From Haloprofundus halophilus (GTDB lineage Archaea; Halobacteriota; Halobacteria; Halobacteriales; Haloferacaceae): 64,000 nucleotides of DNA. The notes under the pieces were generated by a model. That model made no database searches and was not told the DNA's origin. It saw nothing but the letters and a program-made list of their open reading frames with translations. The position numbers and the translations under genes were made by a program. Numbering within the stretch: the stretch's first letter is position 1; every line of letters starts with the position of its first letter. Below are positions 37,334-46,093 of the stretch, piece after piece. The stretch spans positions 1 to 64,000 of the forward strand of contig NZ_QQRR01000002.1 of NCBI RefSeq assembly GCF_003439925.1, read 5' to 3'.

Positions 37334-38230
37334 ATGGCTCCGCATCCGACGCCCCGGAGTTCGGTCTCGCTTTCGGTTCCGCCATCGGACGGCCCCAACG
37401 GCGGTGACGGCCGCCGCGTCGAGTGGCGTGCCGCGCCCGACGGCGAACTCGACCAACTCGCCAAACACGGGTTAGTCGGCCTCGTCGTCGCGTTTCTCTC
37501 CCTCGCCGTGGCGCTCGCGACGTTCGCCTCCCTCGACGCCCCGAGTGGCGGTTTCGGACGCGAGCGGCTGCTTTTGATTCTGCTTTTCGTCGGCGGCCCG
37601 GCGTCGCTGCTGTATCTGGCGGCGGCCGTCGGCGTCGAGGGGGGCGAGTCGGTGGCGTCGCTGTTTCCGGGCGTCGACACGCTCTCGCTTCCGCGTGTGA
37701 CGGCGGCGACCCTCGTCGGCGGTGTGATACTTTCGACGACGCTCCTGCACCCGCTGTTGCCCGTCGCCTACGGCGTCGGACTCGTCGCACTGTACGTCGT
37801 CGACAGGGCACGGCACACCGAGGGGGGTCTCGACACCGAGTCGGCGACGCTCGCGCGTCCGGTCGCCGACAGCCAACGGCGCCACGATATCTCGTCGCTG
37901 TCGGGGTACCGTTCACTTCGTCTCGGCCGATACGTCGTCTGTTGGCTGCGGTACGACGGCGTCGCGCTCAACGCGCCGCGCGTAGTCGTGTTTCCGGCAG
38001 CGTCGTTCCCCGCGATTCGGACCGTTCTCGACGAGATTCGAGCGGCGGAGCGCGAGAACGCTGCGTCCGACCCCGCCGTCCGCGTCGCCGCGGGCGGACT
38101 GGGACTGCTGTTTCTCGGCGTGGCGGCGTTCGTCGTGCTCGTCGTCGGCAACCCGCGACTCTCCGTCTACGCCGTCTGTGTCCTCGGTCTGTTCGCGGCG
38201 CTGTTGCTGTTCGCCGCGTGGCGAGCGTGA
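37334..38230 (+). CDS. integral membrane protein
   Basis: 298 residues. Hydrophobic helices at about 45-66, 80-100, 125-150, 152-170, 255-275 and 278-296, with a soluble domain between helices 4 and 5 (about 175-245) that carries Arg/Tyr-rich ISSLSGYRSLRLGRYVVCWLRYDG. No transport or catalytic motif identified. Neighbouring genes 36131 and 38282 run the same way, but with clear gaps. Confidence 0.75.
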   Translation: MAPHPTPRSSVSLSVPPSDGPNGGDGRRVEWRAAPDGELDQLAKHGLVGLVVAFLSLAVALATFASLDAPSGGFGRERLLLILLFVGGPASLLYLAAAVGVEGGESVASLFPGVDTLSLPRVTAATLVGGVILSTTLLHPLLPVAYGVGLVALYVVDRARHTEGGLDTESATLARPVADSQRRHDISSLSGYRSLRLGRYVVCWLRYDGVALNAPRVVVFPAASFPAIRTVLDEIRAAERENAASDPAVRVAAGGLGLLFLGVAAFVVLVVGNPRLSVYAVCVLGLFAALLLFAAWRA

Positions 38231-38281
38231 GCGTCGCCCGGCCCGCACAGCGTTTTGTGGCTCGCGCGCGAACGAGAGAAC

Positions 38282-38557
38282 GTGAACCTCGACGAACTCG
38301 ACGCGGCGCTTCGCCGCGAGTTCACCGGTGCCGAGGCCGAGCGACGCGTGGTCGTCAGGCAGGCCGGTGACCTCGCCGACACCGAGAAGGCCGAGACCGA
38401 CAGGGGCGTTCCGCTCACCGTCGACGAGATCGTCGACAATCTCTCGGACGCGCCCGACGAGGGCATCGCGAGTCGGTGGAACTGGTGGATGGGGGCGCTC
38501 GAAGCCGCCTACGGCGGCTACGAACCGTTTCAGGTGCGACGGATTCCGAAGGAGTAG
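38282..38557 (+). CDS. small conserved-looking hypothetical protein
   Basis: 91 residues from a GTG at 38282; a TTG-initiated longer version at 38255 adds WLARERE and is less likely because a TATA-like gcgttttgtgg lies 27 bases before the GTG. Acidic, with WNWWMGALEAAYGGYEPF near the end, a strongly aromatic block that looks conserved. Function unknown. Confidence 0.65.
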   Translation: MNLDELDAALRREFTGAEAERRVVVRQAGDLADTEKAETDRGVPLTVDEIVDNLSDAPDEGIASRWNWWMGALEAAYGGYEPFQVRRIPKE

Positions 38558-38568
38558 CGCTCGGCGAC

Positions 38569-38599
38569 GTTCGCAAACGCTTCGCGTTTGCTCACTCCC
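38569..38599. repeat. 31-bp dispersed palindrome, copy 2
   Basis: Contains gcaaacgcttcgcgtttgc (38573-38591). It equals the reverse complement of 6768-6798 over 31 bases except for the three loop bases (ttc against gaa). It lies between the convergent ends of 38282-38557 and 38613-38819, so it may act as a bidirectional transcript-end hairpin. Confidence 0.8.
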
Positions 38600-38612
38600 G
38601 CCGTCGGCGGAC

Positions 38613-38819
38613 TCAGTCGCGCCGTCCCCGCGAACGCGGCTGCTCGGGGACGAGCGTCAGTCCGGGGGCTTCTATCAGCGCCAGATAGCCGTGGGCGTCG
38701 ATGACGTGTCTTCGGAGCGTGTCGACGGAGACGCCGACGAACGACTCCCCGCAGTCGTCGACGGGGCAGAGACCGGTGACGGCAGACGACGCGCCGTCCG
38801 CCGACTTTCGGTCACTCAC
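38613..38819 (-). CDS. small C2H2-type zinc-finger protein
   Basis: 68 residues from a GTG at 38819 (VSDRKSADG). It contains CPVDDCGESFVGVSV then TLRRHVIDAH, that is C-x4-C-x14-H-x4-H, the layout of a classical C2H2 finger. Residues outside are basic or disordered (QPRSRGRRD at the end). Small zinc-finger proteins are numerous in haloarchaea. It would be a DNA, RNA or protein binder. Confidence 0.65.
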   Translation of the reverse strand: MSDRKSADGASSAVTGLCPVDDCGESFVGVSVDTLRRHVIDAHGYLALIEAPGLTLVPEQPRSRGRRD

Positions 38820-39086
38820 GTACGACACCCCCGGCCGGCGCTGCAACTCGTTTTTCCATCATTTTTCTGTCTGGTGAGACGCGATACACGGCGGTAACTG
38901 CGATTTTAACGTTGTAAACCTTCTGTTGACTGCCCGCCGAAACTGTCCGAACGGCGACCGTTGTTGCGGCCCGCCGTCGCACAGCGGCCGCAGTTCGGTT
39001 CACCCGCCGTTCACCCTCCCGCGGAGGTCAGGTCGCTCCCGACCGGAATCGACGGACCCAAACCGTCCTCTCGGCTAGTGGCCCCA

Positions 39087-40328
39087 GTGAAACTCCAGTT
39101 TCTCGGCGGCACGCGCGAGGTTGGTCGCAGCGCCATCCTCGTCGACGACCGTCTCCTCCTCGACTACGGGATGCTGACGGGGAACCCCCCGCAGTTTCCC
39201 GTCGGGTCGGTCGACCCCGAGGCCGTCGTCGTCTCCCACGGCCACCTCGACCACGTCGGCGCGATTCCCACGCTCCTGTCGGGCGACGCGCGCCCGCCCA
39301 TCCACTGGACGCCGCCGACGTACGAACTGGCGATGACGCTCGCGCGTGACACGCTCAAACTGCACGGCGGAACGTACAGCTGTCCGTTCACCGAGAACGA
39401 CCTCAAGCGCGTCACCGAGGTCGCCGAGACCCACGGCTACCGCGAGACGTTCGAGGCCGCCGGGTACGAGGTAACCCTCTACAACGCGGGTCACATCCCC
39501 GGCAGCGCGCACGTCCTCGTGGACGACGGCGAGACGCGGTTGTTGTACACGGGCGACTTCCACACCGACTCGGCTCGCGGACAACGCTTGGTGTCGGGCA
39601 CGACTGCACGGCCCGAAGCCGACGTCGTCGTCTGCGAGAGCACGTACTCGGACGTCGACCACGAGCCCCGTGCCGAGGTCGAACGGCGCTTCGTCGAGTC
39701 GGTGCGGACGACGCTCTGGGAGGGCGGCACCGTCGTCGTGCCGGCGTTCGCCATCGGGCGCACGCAGGAGTTGATGCTCGTCTGCGCGGCCCACGACATC
39801 GACTGCTACGTCGACGGGATGGGTCAGGGCGTCACCCGGATGCTCCGCAGCTACCCCGAGTTCGTCCGCGACGCCGACGCGCTCAAACGGGCGACGTCGA
39901 ACGCGCGCTTCGTCACCGGGAGAGACGGCCAGCGCAGGCGTATCGCCCGCAAGAACACGGTCGTCATCACCACCTCGGGGATGCTCTCGGGCGGCCCCGC
40001 GATGACGTACATCCCCGAGATTCGGACCGACCCGGTGAACAAGATCGCGATGACGGGGTACCAGGTCGAGGGGACGCCCGGCCGCGAACTGCTCGACCGC
40101 GGCCGCTGCGAACTGAACGGCGGCGTCGTTCCGGTCGCCGCGCAGGCCGAGGCGTACGACTTCTCCGCGCACGCCGACGCCGACGGCCTCCGCTCGCTTC
40201 TGGACGAGTACGGGGGGGCGAGAGTGCTGGTCAACCACGGCGACCGCTGCGAGGCGTTCGCGGCCGAACTCCGCGACGACGGGTTCGAGGCGACAGCGCC
40301 GGAGCTCGGCGAGACGGTCCGCGTCTGA
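39087..40328 (+). CDS. beta-CASP metallo-beta-lactamase nuclease (CPSF-like)
   Basis: 413 residues from a GTG at 39087. MBL motifs VVVSHGHLDHVGAIP, NAGHIPGSAH, LLYTGDFHTD and CESTYSD; beta-CASP motifs continue with GGTVVVPAFAIGRTQEL, ITTSGMLSGGPAM and AYDFSAHADADGL, and the last His in LVNHGD. Length and lack of KH domains fit archaeal aCPSF2 rather than aCPSF1. It should cut or trim RNA 3' or 5' ends. An alternative GTG at 39078 adds three residues. Confidence 0.9.
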   Translation: MKLQFLGGTREVGRSAILVDDRLLLDYGMLTGNPPQFPVGSVDPEAVVVSHGHLDHVGAIPTLLSGDARPPIHWTPPTYELAMTLARDTLKLHGGTYSCPFTENDLKRVTEVAETHGYRETFEAAGYEVTLYNAGHIPGSAHVLVDDGETRLLYTGDFHTDSARGQRLVSGTTARPEADVVVCESTYSDVDHEPRAEVERRFVESVRTTLWEGGTVVVPAFAIGRTQELMLVCAAHDIDCYVDGMGQGVTRMLRSYPEFVRDADALKRATSNARFVTGRDGQRRRIARKNTVVITTSGMLSGGPAMTYIPEIRTDPVNKIAMTGYQVEGTPGRELLDRGRCELNGGVVPVAAQAEAYDFSAHADADGLRSLLDEYGGARVLVNHGDRCEAFAAELRDDGFEATAPELGETVRV

Positions 40329-40367
40329 CTCGCGAAAACGACCGAAAGCGAGTCGGTGAACTCCGAG

Positions 40368-40997
40368 TTACAGCCCGCCCGCTCCGGAGCCGGCGTCGGG
40401 AAGATTCACTTCTTCGGCGGGCAGGCCGAGCGCTTCGAGCGCTTCCTTCAGGTGCTTCCCTTCGGCGTACTCCGCGCCCTCCTCGACACGCTTTTTCTGC
40501 GCCAGCGCGAGCACCTCGCCGCGGTGTTCGTCGGGAATCTCGAACTTGTCGGTGGAGAGCTCGATGACGAACCCGTTGTGGTCGGTGGTGTACAGCGAGT
40601 GGAAGATGCCGCGGTCGAACTCGTTGTAGCGGTGGCCGCGCTCCTCGAGAGCCTGCTTGATCTCCTCGATGCGCTCCGGTTCGAACTGGAAGGCGACGTG
40701 GTGGACGCCGCCCAGCGGCGTGCGCTGCGGGCCGCGGTTCGACTGCCGCCCCTCCTCGACGAAGAACGTCAGCATCCGGCCGTCGCCCGTGTCGAAGAAC
40801 AGGTGGGTGACGTGCGGCGCGTCGAGGTTCGGCTGTTTCAGCACCAGCGGCATGCCGAGCACGTCGCGATAGAACGCGACTGTGTCATCGACGTTGCTGC
40901 CGACGAAGGTGATGTGGTCGACGCCGGCGGTGTGAAACGGCGCGTCCGGTAAGTCGGCGGTGACTTCGAGCTCTGTCGTCGACTGGTCGTCGCTCAT
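40368..40997 (-). CDS. VOC-family (glyoxalase/extradiol dioxygenase-like) protein
   Basis: 209 residues from the ATG at 40997. Two VOC units of one domain: AGVDHITFVGSNVDDTVAFYRDVLGMPLVL and GGVHHVAFQFE then HGFVIELSTDKFE-type HNGFVIEL. His, His and Glu ligands for a divalent metal are in place. In haloarchaea these proteins are often called glyoxalases, but substrate cannot be derived. A Shine-Dalgarno-like gagaggagc precedes the ATG. Confidence 0.87.
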   Translation of the reverse strand: MSDDQSTTELEVTADLPDAPFHTAGVDHITFVGSNVDDTVAFYRDVLGMPLVLKQPNLDAPHVTHLFFDTGDGRMLTFFVEEGRQSNRGPQRTPLGGVHHVAFQFEPERIEEIKQALEERGHRYNEFDRGIFHSLYTTDHNGFVIELSTDKFEIPDEHRGEVLALAQKKRVEEGAEYAEGKHLKEALEALGLPAEEVNLPDAGSGAGGL

Positions 40998-41157
40998 GCT
41001 CCTCTCTAGTCGCTGATAACGGAAATACACTCGCTGACGCGAGCGTCACCCGGTTACCCGCGTGTCAGTAGCGGTCGGTTTCGGCGTGTCGGACGGTGAG
41101 AGGTAGACGCGGCCGATACCGCCGGACGGGGCGCTTCGTCGGAGCGCCACCGCGCCG

Positions 41158-41454
41158 TCACTGTACTTCCCGATACGGCCACTCGGGGTCGCGCTGGTCG
41201 CGCACCGTCGGGTCTCGTAAGTCCTCGGGGCGCTGCCCGTGTCCCGCCCAGCCGAACCGTCTCACGTTCTGCCACGCGTCGACGAGTGCGTCGGGGTTCT
41301 CGCCGCGAGTCACGGTCACCGACTCGAACTGCTCGGGATCGTCGGTCCACGCGCAGATATCACAGGCGTCGTACGACCCGCGTTCGCCTCGGCTCAGCGT
41401 CCGAAACCCGCAGCAGGGACAGAACCCTCGCAGTCGAGAGTGCCGTCGAGCCAT
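41158..41454 (-). CDS. CPCC-type cysteine-rich protein
   Basis: 98 residues. FCPCCGFRTLSRGERGSYDACDICAWTDDP is the CPCC domain pattern, with CPCC and CxxC forming a presumed zinc site. The rest (about 45-98) includes NPDALVDAWQNVRRFGWAGH. Usual in bacteria; less typical in haloarchaea, so lateral transfer is possible. Function unknown. Confidence 0.85.
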   Translation of the reverse strand: MARRHSRLRGFCPCCGFRTLSRGERGSYDACDICAWTDDPEQFESVTVTRGENPDALVDAWQNVRRFGWAGHGQRPEDLRDPTVRDQRDPEWPYREVQ

Positions 41455-41655
41455 ACCGATTAGTCCACGCCCGAGTATATCAATCTTTGCAGACTTTCGG
41501 TGAGATAATCACTATTTCACGACGGTGCGTCGCGGTGGAGAGTGACAATTCGACGTACGTTGTATCCTCGTGGAGTCGGCTCGTGGTGTCGACGGTGGGT
41601 GATCTGCACTGCGTTGTCGGCGAGCGATTTCGACCGCGTGGCCCGGCCCGTCCGT

Positions 41656-42612
41656 TCACTCGCTCGACGCGTCGGCCAGCGCCTCGAAGTCGTACTCGAC
41701 GCCGGTCAGTTCCTCGGAGACGCTCCAGAGTCGTCCGGCGGCCACCTCGTCGTAGGAGCGCTCGCTCGACTCCTGTACTTCGGGGTGGCCGCGCATGTTC
41801 ATCAGCCCGCCGGGGCCGACGTAACTTCCGCCGGGAACGTCCTCGGTGGCGGCGTACAGCATCGGCAGCGCCCCCCACTCGGCGGACTGTGCGAAGATGG
41901 CGTTGGCGACGCGCATCGCCGTCTTTCTGACTCTGGACCCCTTCGCTTCCGGTCCGCGGTACTGGAGGTTCGTCGCCGCGTAGCCGGGGTGACAGCCGAC
42001 GCTTCGGACGTTCTCTATCCCCTCGTCGTCCAGTCGCCGCTGGAGTTCGTAGGCGAACAGCAGGTTCGCCAGTTTGCTCTGGGCGTACGCGTCCCACTCG
42101 TCGTACGACTCCTCGCTCTGCAGGTCGTCGAAACCGATCTCGCCGCTCTCGTGGACGCCGCTGCTCTGAGTGACGACGCGCACGTCCTCGCCGGTCATCT
42201 GGTCGAGCAACAGCCCCGTGAGCGCGAAGTGACCGAGGTGGTTGACGCCGAACTGGGTCTCGAAGCCGTCTTCGGTCTCGCCGCGCGGAATCGCCATCAC
42301 GCCCGCGTTGTTGCAGAGCACGTCGAGTCGGTCGTGGACGTCCGCGAACGTCTCGGCGAACGTCCGTACCGAGTCGAGGTCGGCCAGGTCGAGTTTCTGG
42401 AGTTCGAGCGCGCCGCTGGGTCGGCTCGCGGCGAGTTCGCCTCGGGCCTCCTCGCCCCGTTTCATATCCCGACACGCCATGACGACGTGCGCGCCGCGGT
42501 GGGCGAACGCGCGCGTCGCGTGGTATCCCAGGCCGCTGTTCGCGCCGGTGACGACCACCGTCTGTCCGTCGAGTCGCGGCACGTCGGCTGCCGTCCAGTC
42601 GTCTCTCGTCAT
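41656..42612 (-). CDS. short-chain dehydrogenase/reductase
   Basis: 318 residues. Cofactor motif VVVTGANSGLGYHATRAF (TGxxxGxG), NNAGV, and catalytic YAQSKLANLL (YxxxK). It is of the retinol-dehydrogenase-like class with a C-terminal extension. The Arg following the first strand (ACRDMKRGEE) suggests NADP use. Substrate unknown. It lies 60 bases downstream of the KARI-like gene on the same strand and may share its transcript. Confidence 0.92.
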   Translation of the reverse strand: MTRDDWTAADVPRLDGQTVVVTGANSGLGYHATRAFAHRGAHVVMACRDMKRGEEARGELAASRPSGALELQKLDLADLDSVRTFAETFADVHDRLDVLCNNAGVMAIPRGETEDGFETQFGVNHLGHFALTGLLLDQMTGEDVRVVTQSSGVHESGEIGFDDLQSEESYDEWDAYAQSKLANLLFAYELQRRLDDEGIENVRSVGCHPGYAATNLQYRGPEAKGSRVRKTAMRVANAIFAQSAEWGALPMLYAATEDVPGGSYVGPGGLMNMRGHPEVQESSERSYDEVAAGRLWSVSEELTGVEYDFEALADASSE

Positions 42613-42672
42613 GACTCCACGTACGGTTTCGAGCGCAAAGAACGTTGTAGCGCAGTCGCGTCCTCGGTCGGT

Positions 42673-43746
42673 TTAGTTGGCGGACTCGTCGAGTTCGTCG
42701 GCGTCGCTCGCGTCGGCGTTGTTCGCGTCGGCGTCGCCGGCGTCGTCGAGTTCGTCGAGGCCGAACTCGTCGATGGTCGTCTGCTCGGCCTCGATCATCT
42801 CGTGGTCGCGGTACTTCTTGTAGAGGCGCTTCAGTTTCGGGTAGCCCGCCTGCTGCTGGAGCGTCCACTCCGTCGCGAACGAGCCGTCGTCGATGCCGTC
42901 CATCTTCTCGCGCATGAACTCCCGGAGCGGTTCGCGGTCGAACTCGTCGATTCCCGCCAACTGACCGTACTGGCTCGTCATCGAGTGCAGCGGCATCTGC
43001 TCGACGAGTCCCATCGTCGCCGCCTTCCGGAAGATGTGGCTCAGTTCCTGGGAGAGGTACTGCTCCATCAGGATGGCCTCGGGCGGCGCGCCCGCCTCGC
43101 GTTCGACCTCCCACTTGGCGATGAGCGCGTTGGCGATGACCGGGATGAGCCCCTGTTCGGTCAGCAGGTCGAGTTTCGTCTCCGTCTCGAAGTCGCCCTC
43201 GATGACGCCCGAGCGCGTCGCGCCGATGCCGTGGGCGACGGCGAGCGCCACGTCGAGCGCCTCTCCCGAGGCGTCCTGTTCGACCGCGAGGAACGCGGGA
43301 GCGCCGCGGCCGTCGACGTACAGTTCGCGGACCATCGCGCCGACCATCCGCGGCGCGACCATCACCACGTCCACGTCGTCGGGCGGCGAGATGTACTCGT
43401 AGGTGACGTTGTAGCCGGAGGCGAAGTTGAGCACGTCGCCGGATTCCAGATTCGGCTCGATGTGCTCCTCGTAGACCGCGGGGGCGACCTCGTCGGGGAC
43501 GAGCAGGAAGACGACGCTCGCGACGGAGACGGCCTCGCTCGTCTCGTAGACGGGGAAGCCGTCCTCCTGGGCCTCGTCCCACGAGGCGTCCCTGCGGTTG
43601 CCGACGACGATGTCCTCGACGCCCGCGTCGCGGAGGTTCTTCGCCTGCGCCCGTCCCTGGTTCCCGTAGCCGATGATGGCGACGGTGCGTCCGGAGAGCG
43701 CGTCGAGGTCGGCGTCCGATTCGTCGTAGACGGTGGAGTCGGCCAT
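42673..43746 (-). CDS. ketol-acid reductoisomerase-like protein (divergent)
   Basis: 357 residues from the ATG at 43746. The N-terminal Rossmann domain fits IlvC (VAIIGYGNQGRAQAKNL, VFLLVPDEVAPAVYEE, DVVMVAPRMVG). The C-terminal knotted domain keeps a D-x3-E pair (KLDLLTEQ), but the second metal pair normally in ECLHELK is altered (ILMEQYLSQELSHIF), and the canonical Rossmann loop HGFxIHYxxI reads ASGYNVTYEYI. This may be a paralog of IlvC with another function rather than the branched-chain enzyme. The tail repeats DADA/DASD. TATA-like gctatttcag lies upstream. Confidence 0.8.
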   Translation of the reverse strand: MADSTVYDESDADLDALSGRTVAIIGYGNQGRAQAKNLRDAGVEDIVVGNRRDASWDEAQEDGFPVYETSEAVSVASVVFLLVPDEVAPAVYEEHIEPNLESGDVLNFASGYNVTYEYISPPDDVDVVMVAPRMVGAMVRELYVDGRGAPAFLAVEQDASGEALDVALAVAHGIGATRSGVIEGDFETETKLDLLTEQGLIPVIANALIAKWEVEREAGAPPEAILMEQYLSQELSHIFRKAATMGLVEQMPLHSMTSQYGQLAGIDEFDREPLREFMREKMDGIDDGSFATEWTLQQQAGYPKLKRLYKKYRDHEMIEAEQTTIDEFGLDELDDAGDADANNADASDADELDESAN

Positions 43747-43876
43747 GCCTCTCTCTGCGTACGAGTCTCTGAAATAGCTTCGTGCCGACGCTCCCCGACA
43801 CCTTCCGACACCTCGCGACGCCGCCGGCGGACCAGTACGGCCCAAGGACTTTGCCTCGTTTCGTCCTACCCATCCT

Positions 43877-44293
43877 ATGCCACACGCAGGCGACATCGAC
43901 GAGGACATCTCCGAGGCGGAGCGACAGGCGCTCCACGAGTTTCAGGTCGGTATCGAGTACGTCTACCGAGGGTACGGGGCGCTGCTCGACTTCCACCACC
44001 ACCTCGGCCACGCGATGGACCGCATGGCCGACGCCGAACAACAGCTCCGAGCCGCGGGCCACGAGGAACTGGCGGACGAACTCCGGGACCGACACCTCCC
44101 GTCGGGGGCGCTCGACGACCGCTGGTCGTACGAGATCGTCGGCGACTTCCGTCGGAGCTTCCTGCAGGAGATAACCGACTACGAGGCGACCGTCCGCGAC
44201 GAACTCGTCGACGGTCTCGACCACGTGACCGAGCGACGGCAACAGACGGAGTGGCGCGAGCGCGCCGAGAGCGACGCGTGGAAGTCGGAGTGA
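43877..44293 (+). CDS. haloarchaeal hypothetical, helical
   Basis: 138 residues, nearly all helical, acidic and His-containing: ALHEFQVGIEYVYRGYGALLDFHHHLGHAMDRMADAEQQLRAAGHEELADELRDRHLPSGALDDRWSYEIVGDFR. The His/Glu density on one helix (FHHHLGHAMDRM) might hold a metal, but no ferritin-like ExxH pair is certain. Divergent from the KARI-like gene; ends next to the 44298 gene. Confidence 0.75.
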   Translation: MPHAGDIDEDISEAERQALHEFQVGIEYVYRGYGALLDFHHHLGHAMDRMADAEQQLRAAGHEELADELRDRHLPSGALDDRWSYEIVGDFRRSFLQEITDYEATVRDELVDGLDHVTERRQQTEWRERAESDAWKSE

Positions 44294-44297
44294 GAAC

Positions 44298-44603
44298 TCA
44301 GTCGTCGCTTTCGCCGTCTTCACCGTCGCTCGCCGCCTCGACGCGTCCGGCGTACTTCTCCAACTCTCCGGCGAGCGTTCGCGCCTCGTCGGCGGTGAGC
44401 GTCACCCGGTCGGCGTGCGCTGGAAGGTGCTCTAACTGAGTGTTGTCGAGTTCGAGTTCGAGCGTGACGGCGTCGGGGTTCTTTCTCGGCGCGGTGACGT
44501 TGAGGACGGCGAACGCCTCCTCCTCGAAGTCGTGGCCCTTCGCCTCGCCGTCGAGCATGTCGAACGTCGTGTAGGCGTTGATGCGGAGCAGTCGGTCTGG
44601 CAT
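44298..44603 (-). CDS. haloarchaeal hypothetical (DUF6360-like)
   Basis: 101 residues. A small beta protein: LLRINAYTTFDMLDGEAKGHDFEEEAFAVLNVTAPRKNPDAVTLELELDN, then LTADEARTLAGELEKYAGRV, with a disordered acidic end. I recall a similar family as DUF6360 but have not checked. A TATA-like caaatacaaagg is upstream. Confidence 0.75.
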   Translation of the reverse strand: MPDRLLRINAYTTFDMLDGEAKGHDFEEEAFAVLNVTAPRKNPDAVTLELELDNTQLEHLPAHADRVTLTADEARTLAGELEKYAGRVEAASDGEDGESDD

Positions 44604-44727
44604 ACTCGCCTTTGTATTTGGTCGACAATGGGCGTGACGGGTCGTCGTCGGAGAAGCGACGAACGTCCGACTCGTCGGGTGACTGTTCTCCGAAGGTAAC
44701 GACGAAAATTAGCCAATAAGGGCGTTT

Positions 44728-45558
44728 TCACTTCGTCCCAATGCCGATATTCATCCGGGTGGTCAAAACTGCGGGGCCGCTCCCCTTGGAGCGTTCACGG
44801 AGTTTGGTGTCCAGATTTTTTTGAACCTCGGATATCTGCTCTTGCGAGAGGTCGGCGACCAACGAGGCGGCGATGGGATTACTGTTAATCACCATGTTCC
44901 AGAGATGCGTGGCGGACCGGAACTCCGTGTCCCACACGTCGGTGTCGATGCGGATGTCGTTCAGTCTGGCGTCGGCCAACTGCTCACGCAGACTCTCGGG
45001 ATCTGCCACCTGGAATGGTAGGGGTGGGGGATCCATCGGGAGCCCATCGAAGTCGGGAACGGCCGCTTGCAGAGCCCCCACGAAGAAGGTGAGAAACTCC
45101 GCCTCGGTGGGCGGACCAAACGCTAGAATCAACACCCGACCATCTGGCTTTGTGACACGCACCATCTCGCGCAGCCCGCGCTGCATGTTCGGAAACAGTG
45201 AAACACCGTTCTGCGATGCGGAGACGTCGAAGGTATCGTCCTCGAGCTCGAGGGCGTGGCCGTCCATAACGTGGGCCGTGACGTTGGACAGACCCTCGTT
45301 CTGCGCACGCGCCACGAGCAGTTCCACCATCGCGGGGGAGATGTCCGTTGCCACTACCTCTGCGCCGAGGCGTGCCACTGGGATACTGAGCGCTCCGCTG
45401 CCGGCGGCTACGTCCAGAAATCGCATTCCTGGACGAAGGTCAACTCGCTGAAGCACGGTCTCCGCGAAAGAGATGGTAAAAGGAGTGGCGTACTCGTCGA
45501 AGCCGGCTGCAATCTCGTCCCAGGCGGCCTCTGTCTCTCGGGTATCCTTAGCGGTCAT
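44728..45558 (-). CDS. class I SAM-dependent methyltransferase
   Basis: 276 residues. Motif I LDVAAGSGALSIPVA (about 48-62), motif II acidic TDISPAM, motif III region VTAHVMDGHALELEDDTFDVSAS. It resembles UbiE/arsenite- or ubiquinone-type methyltransferases (N-terminal WDEIAAGFDEY). Base composition and codon choice are less GC-biased than neighbours, with more A/T at third positions and fewer acidic residues, so it looks acquired. Substrate unknown. A long hairpin-rich region follows upstream. Confidence 0.87.
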   Translation of the reverse strand: MTAKDTRETEAAWDEIAAGFDEYATPFTISFAETVLQRVDLRPGMRFLDVAAGSGALSIPVARLGAEVVATDISPAMVELLVARAQNEGLSNVTAHVMDGHALELEDDTFDVSASQNGVSLFPNMQRGLREMVRVTKPDGRVLILAFGPPTEAEFLTFFVGALQAAVPDFDGLPMDPPPLPFQVADPESLREQLADARLNDIRIDTDVWDTEFRSATHLWNMVINSNPIAASLVADLSQEQISEVQKNLDTKLRERSKGSGPAVLTTRMNIGIGTK

Positions 45559-46093
45559 GGGTATCCCTCACTTTGTCAGACCGGCAGACGGGACTGTGAA
45601 ATCGCCCTTGAACGCCTCTACCTGTACTACCGTCTGCCGAGTTCACGTGCACTGTCATCGTAAGACCACTCCTAGAGACGCGACGAGAGAGCAAGCCATT
45701 TGCCACTAATGGTAATTATATAAATGCAACGTCATACAAGGGAGGGGGAGTTTCCTCGGAATCCCCTCTCCGCGAATCGACCCCCTGTCTACAGCACGTG
45801 GTTCCTATCAAGGGCTGAGGATTCTGACAGAACCGCCAACGAGTATCTCTACCGCGAGCGAGCGAAACGAGCGAGCGGGCCGAGAAGCGAACGGCGGCGC
45901 GCTTTGCGCGCCGAAGTGAGCGACGAGTGTCCTCGTGAACGAAGTGAACGAGGGCTCGTCAGAGCTCCGCTCTGACGGTGCTTTTGGTCCGAGAGCAGAC
46001 GCGAAGCGTCTGCTAAGCTTTCGCGGTTTCACCGCGAAGACAGCTTTTGCCGAGCGGACGGCGAAGCCGTCCGCGCAGCGGAAAAGGTCGTAG
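45559..46093. other. intergenic region: AT-rich leader then hairpin block
   Basis: 535 bases without a credible gene. 45559-45850 is lower in GC and holds a strong TATA-like aattatataaat (about 45713-45725). 45858-46085 is packed with short inverted repeats. Downstream of nitrite reductase and upstream of the methyltransferase. Confidence 0.7.
45896..46074. repeat. block of six consecutive short hairpins
   Basis: Perfect or near-perfect stems: 45896-45912 (7 bp, ttt loop), 45931-45953 (6 bp, longer loop), 45957-45977 (9 bp, tcc loop), 45995-46013 (8 bp, gaa loop), 46020-46038 (8 bp, ttc loop) and 46054-46074 (9 bp, gaa loop). Stem and loop sizes match the dispersed palindromes at 6776 and 38573. 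It stands right after the nitrite reductase stop. Confidence 0.85.

Noticed and set aside
45724-45975. Open frame after a strong TATA-like tract
   Set aside because: Arg-rich, no codon bias, runs into the hairpin block; probably a chance frame.
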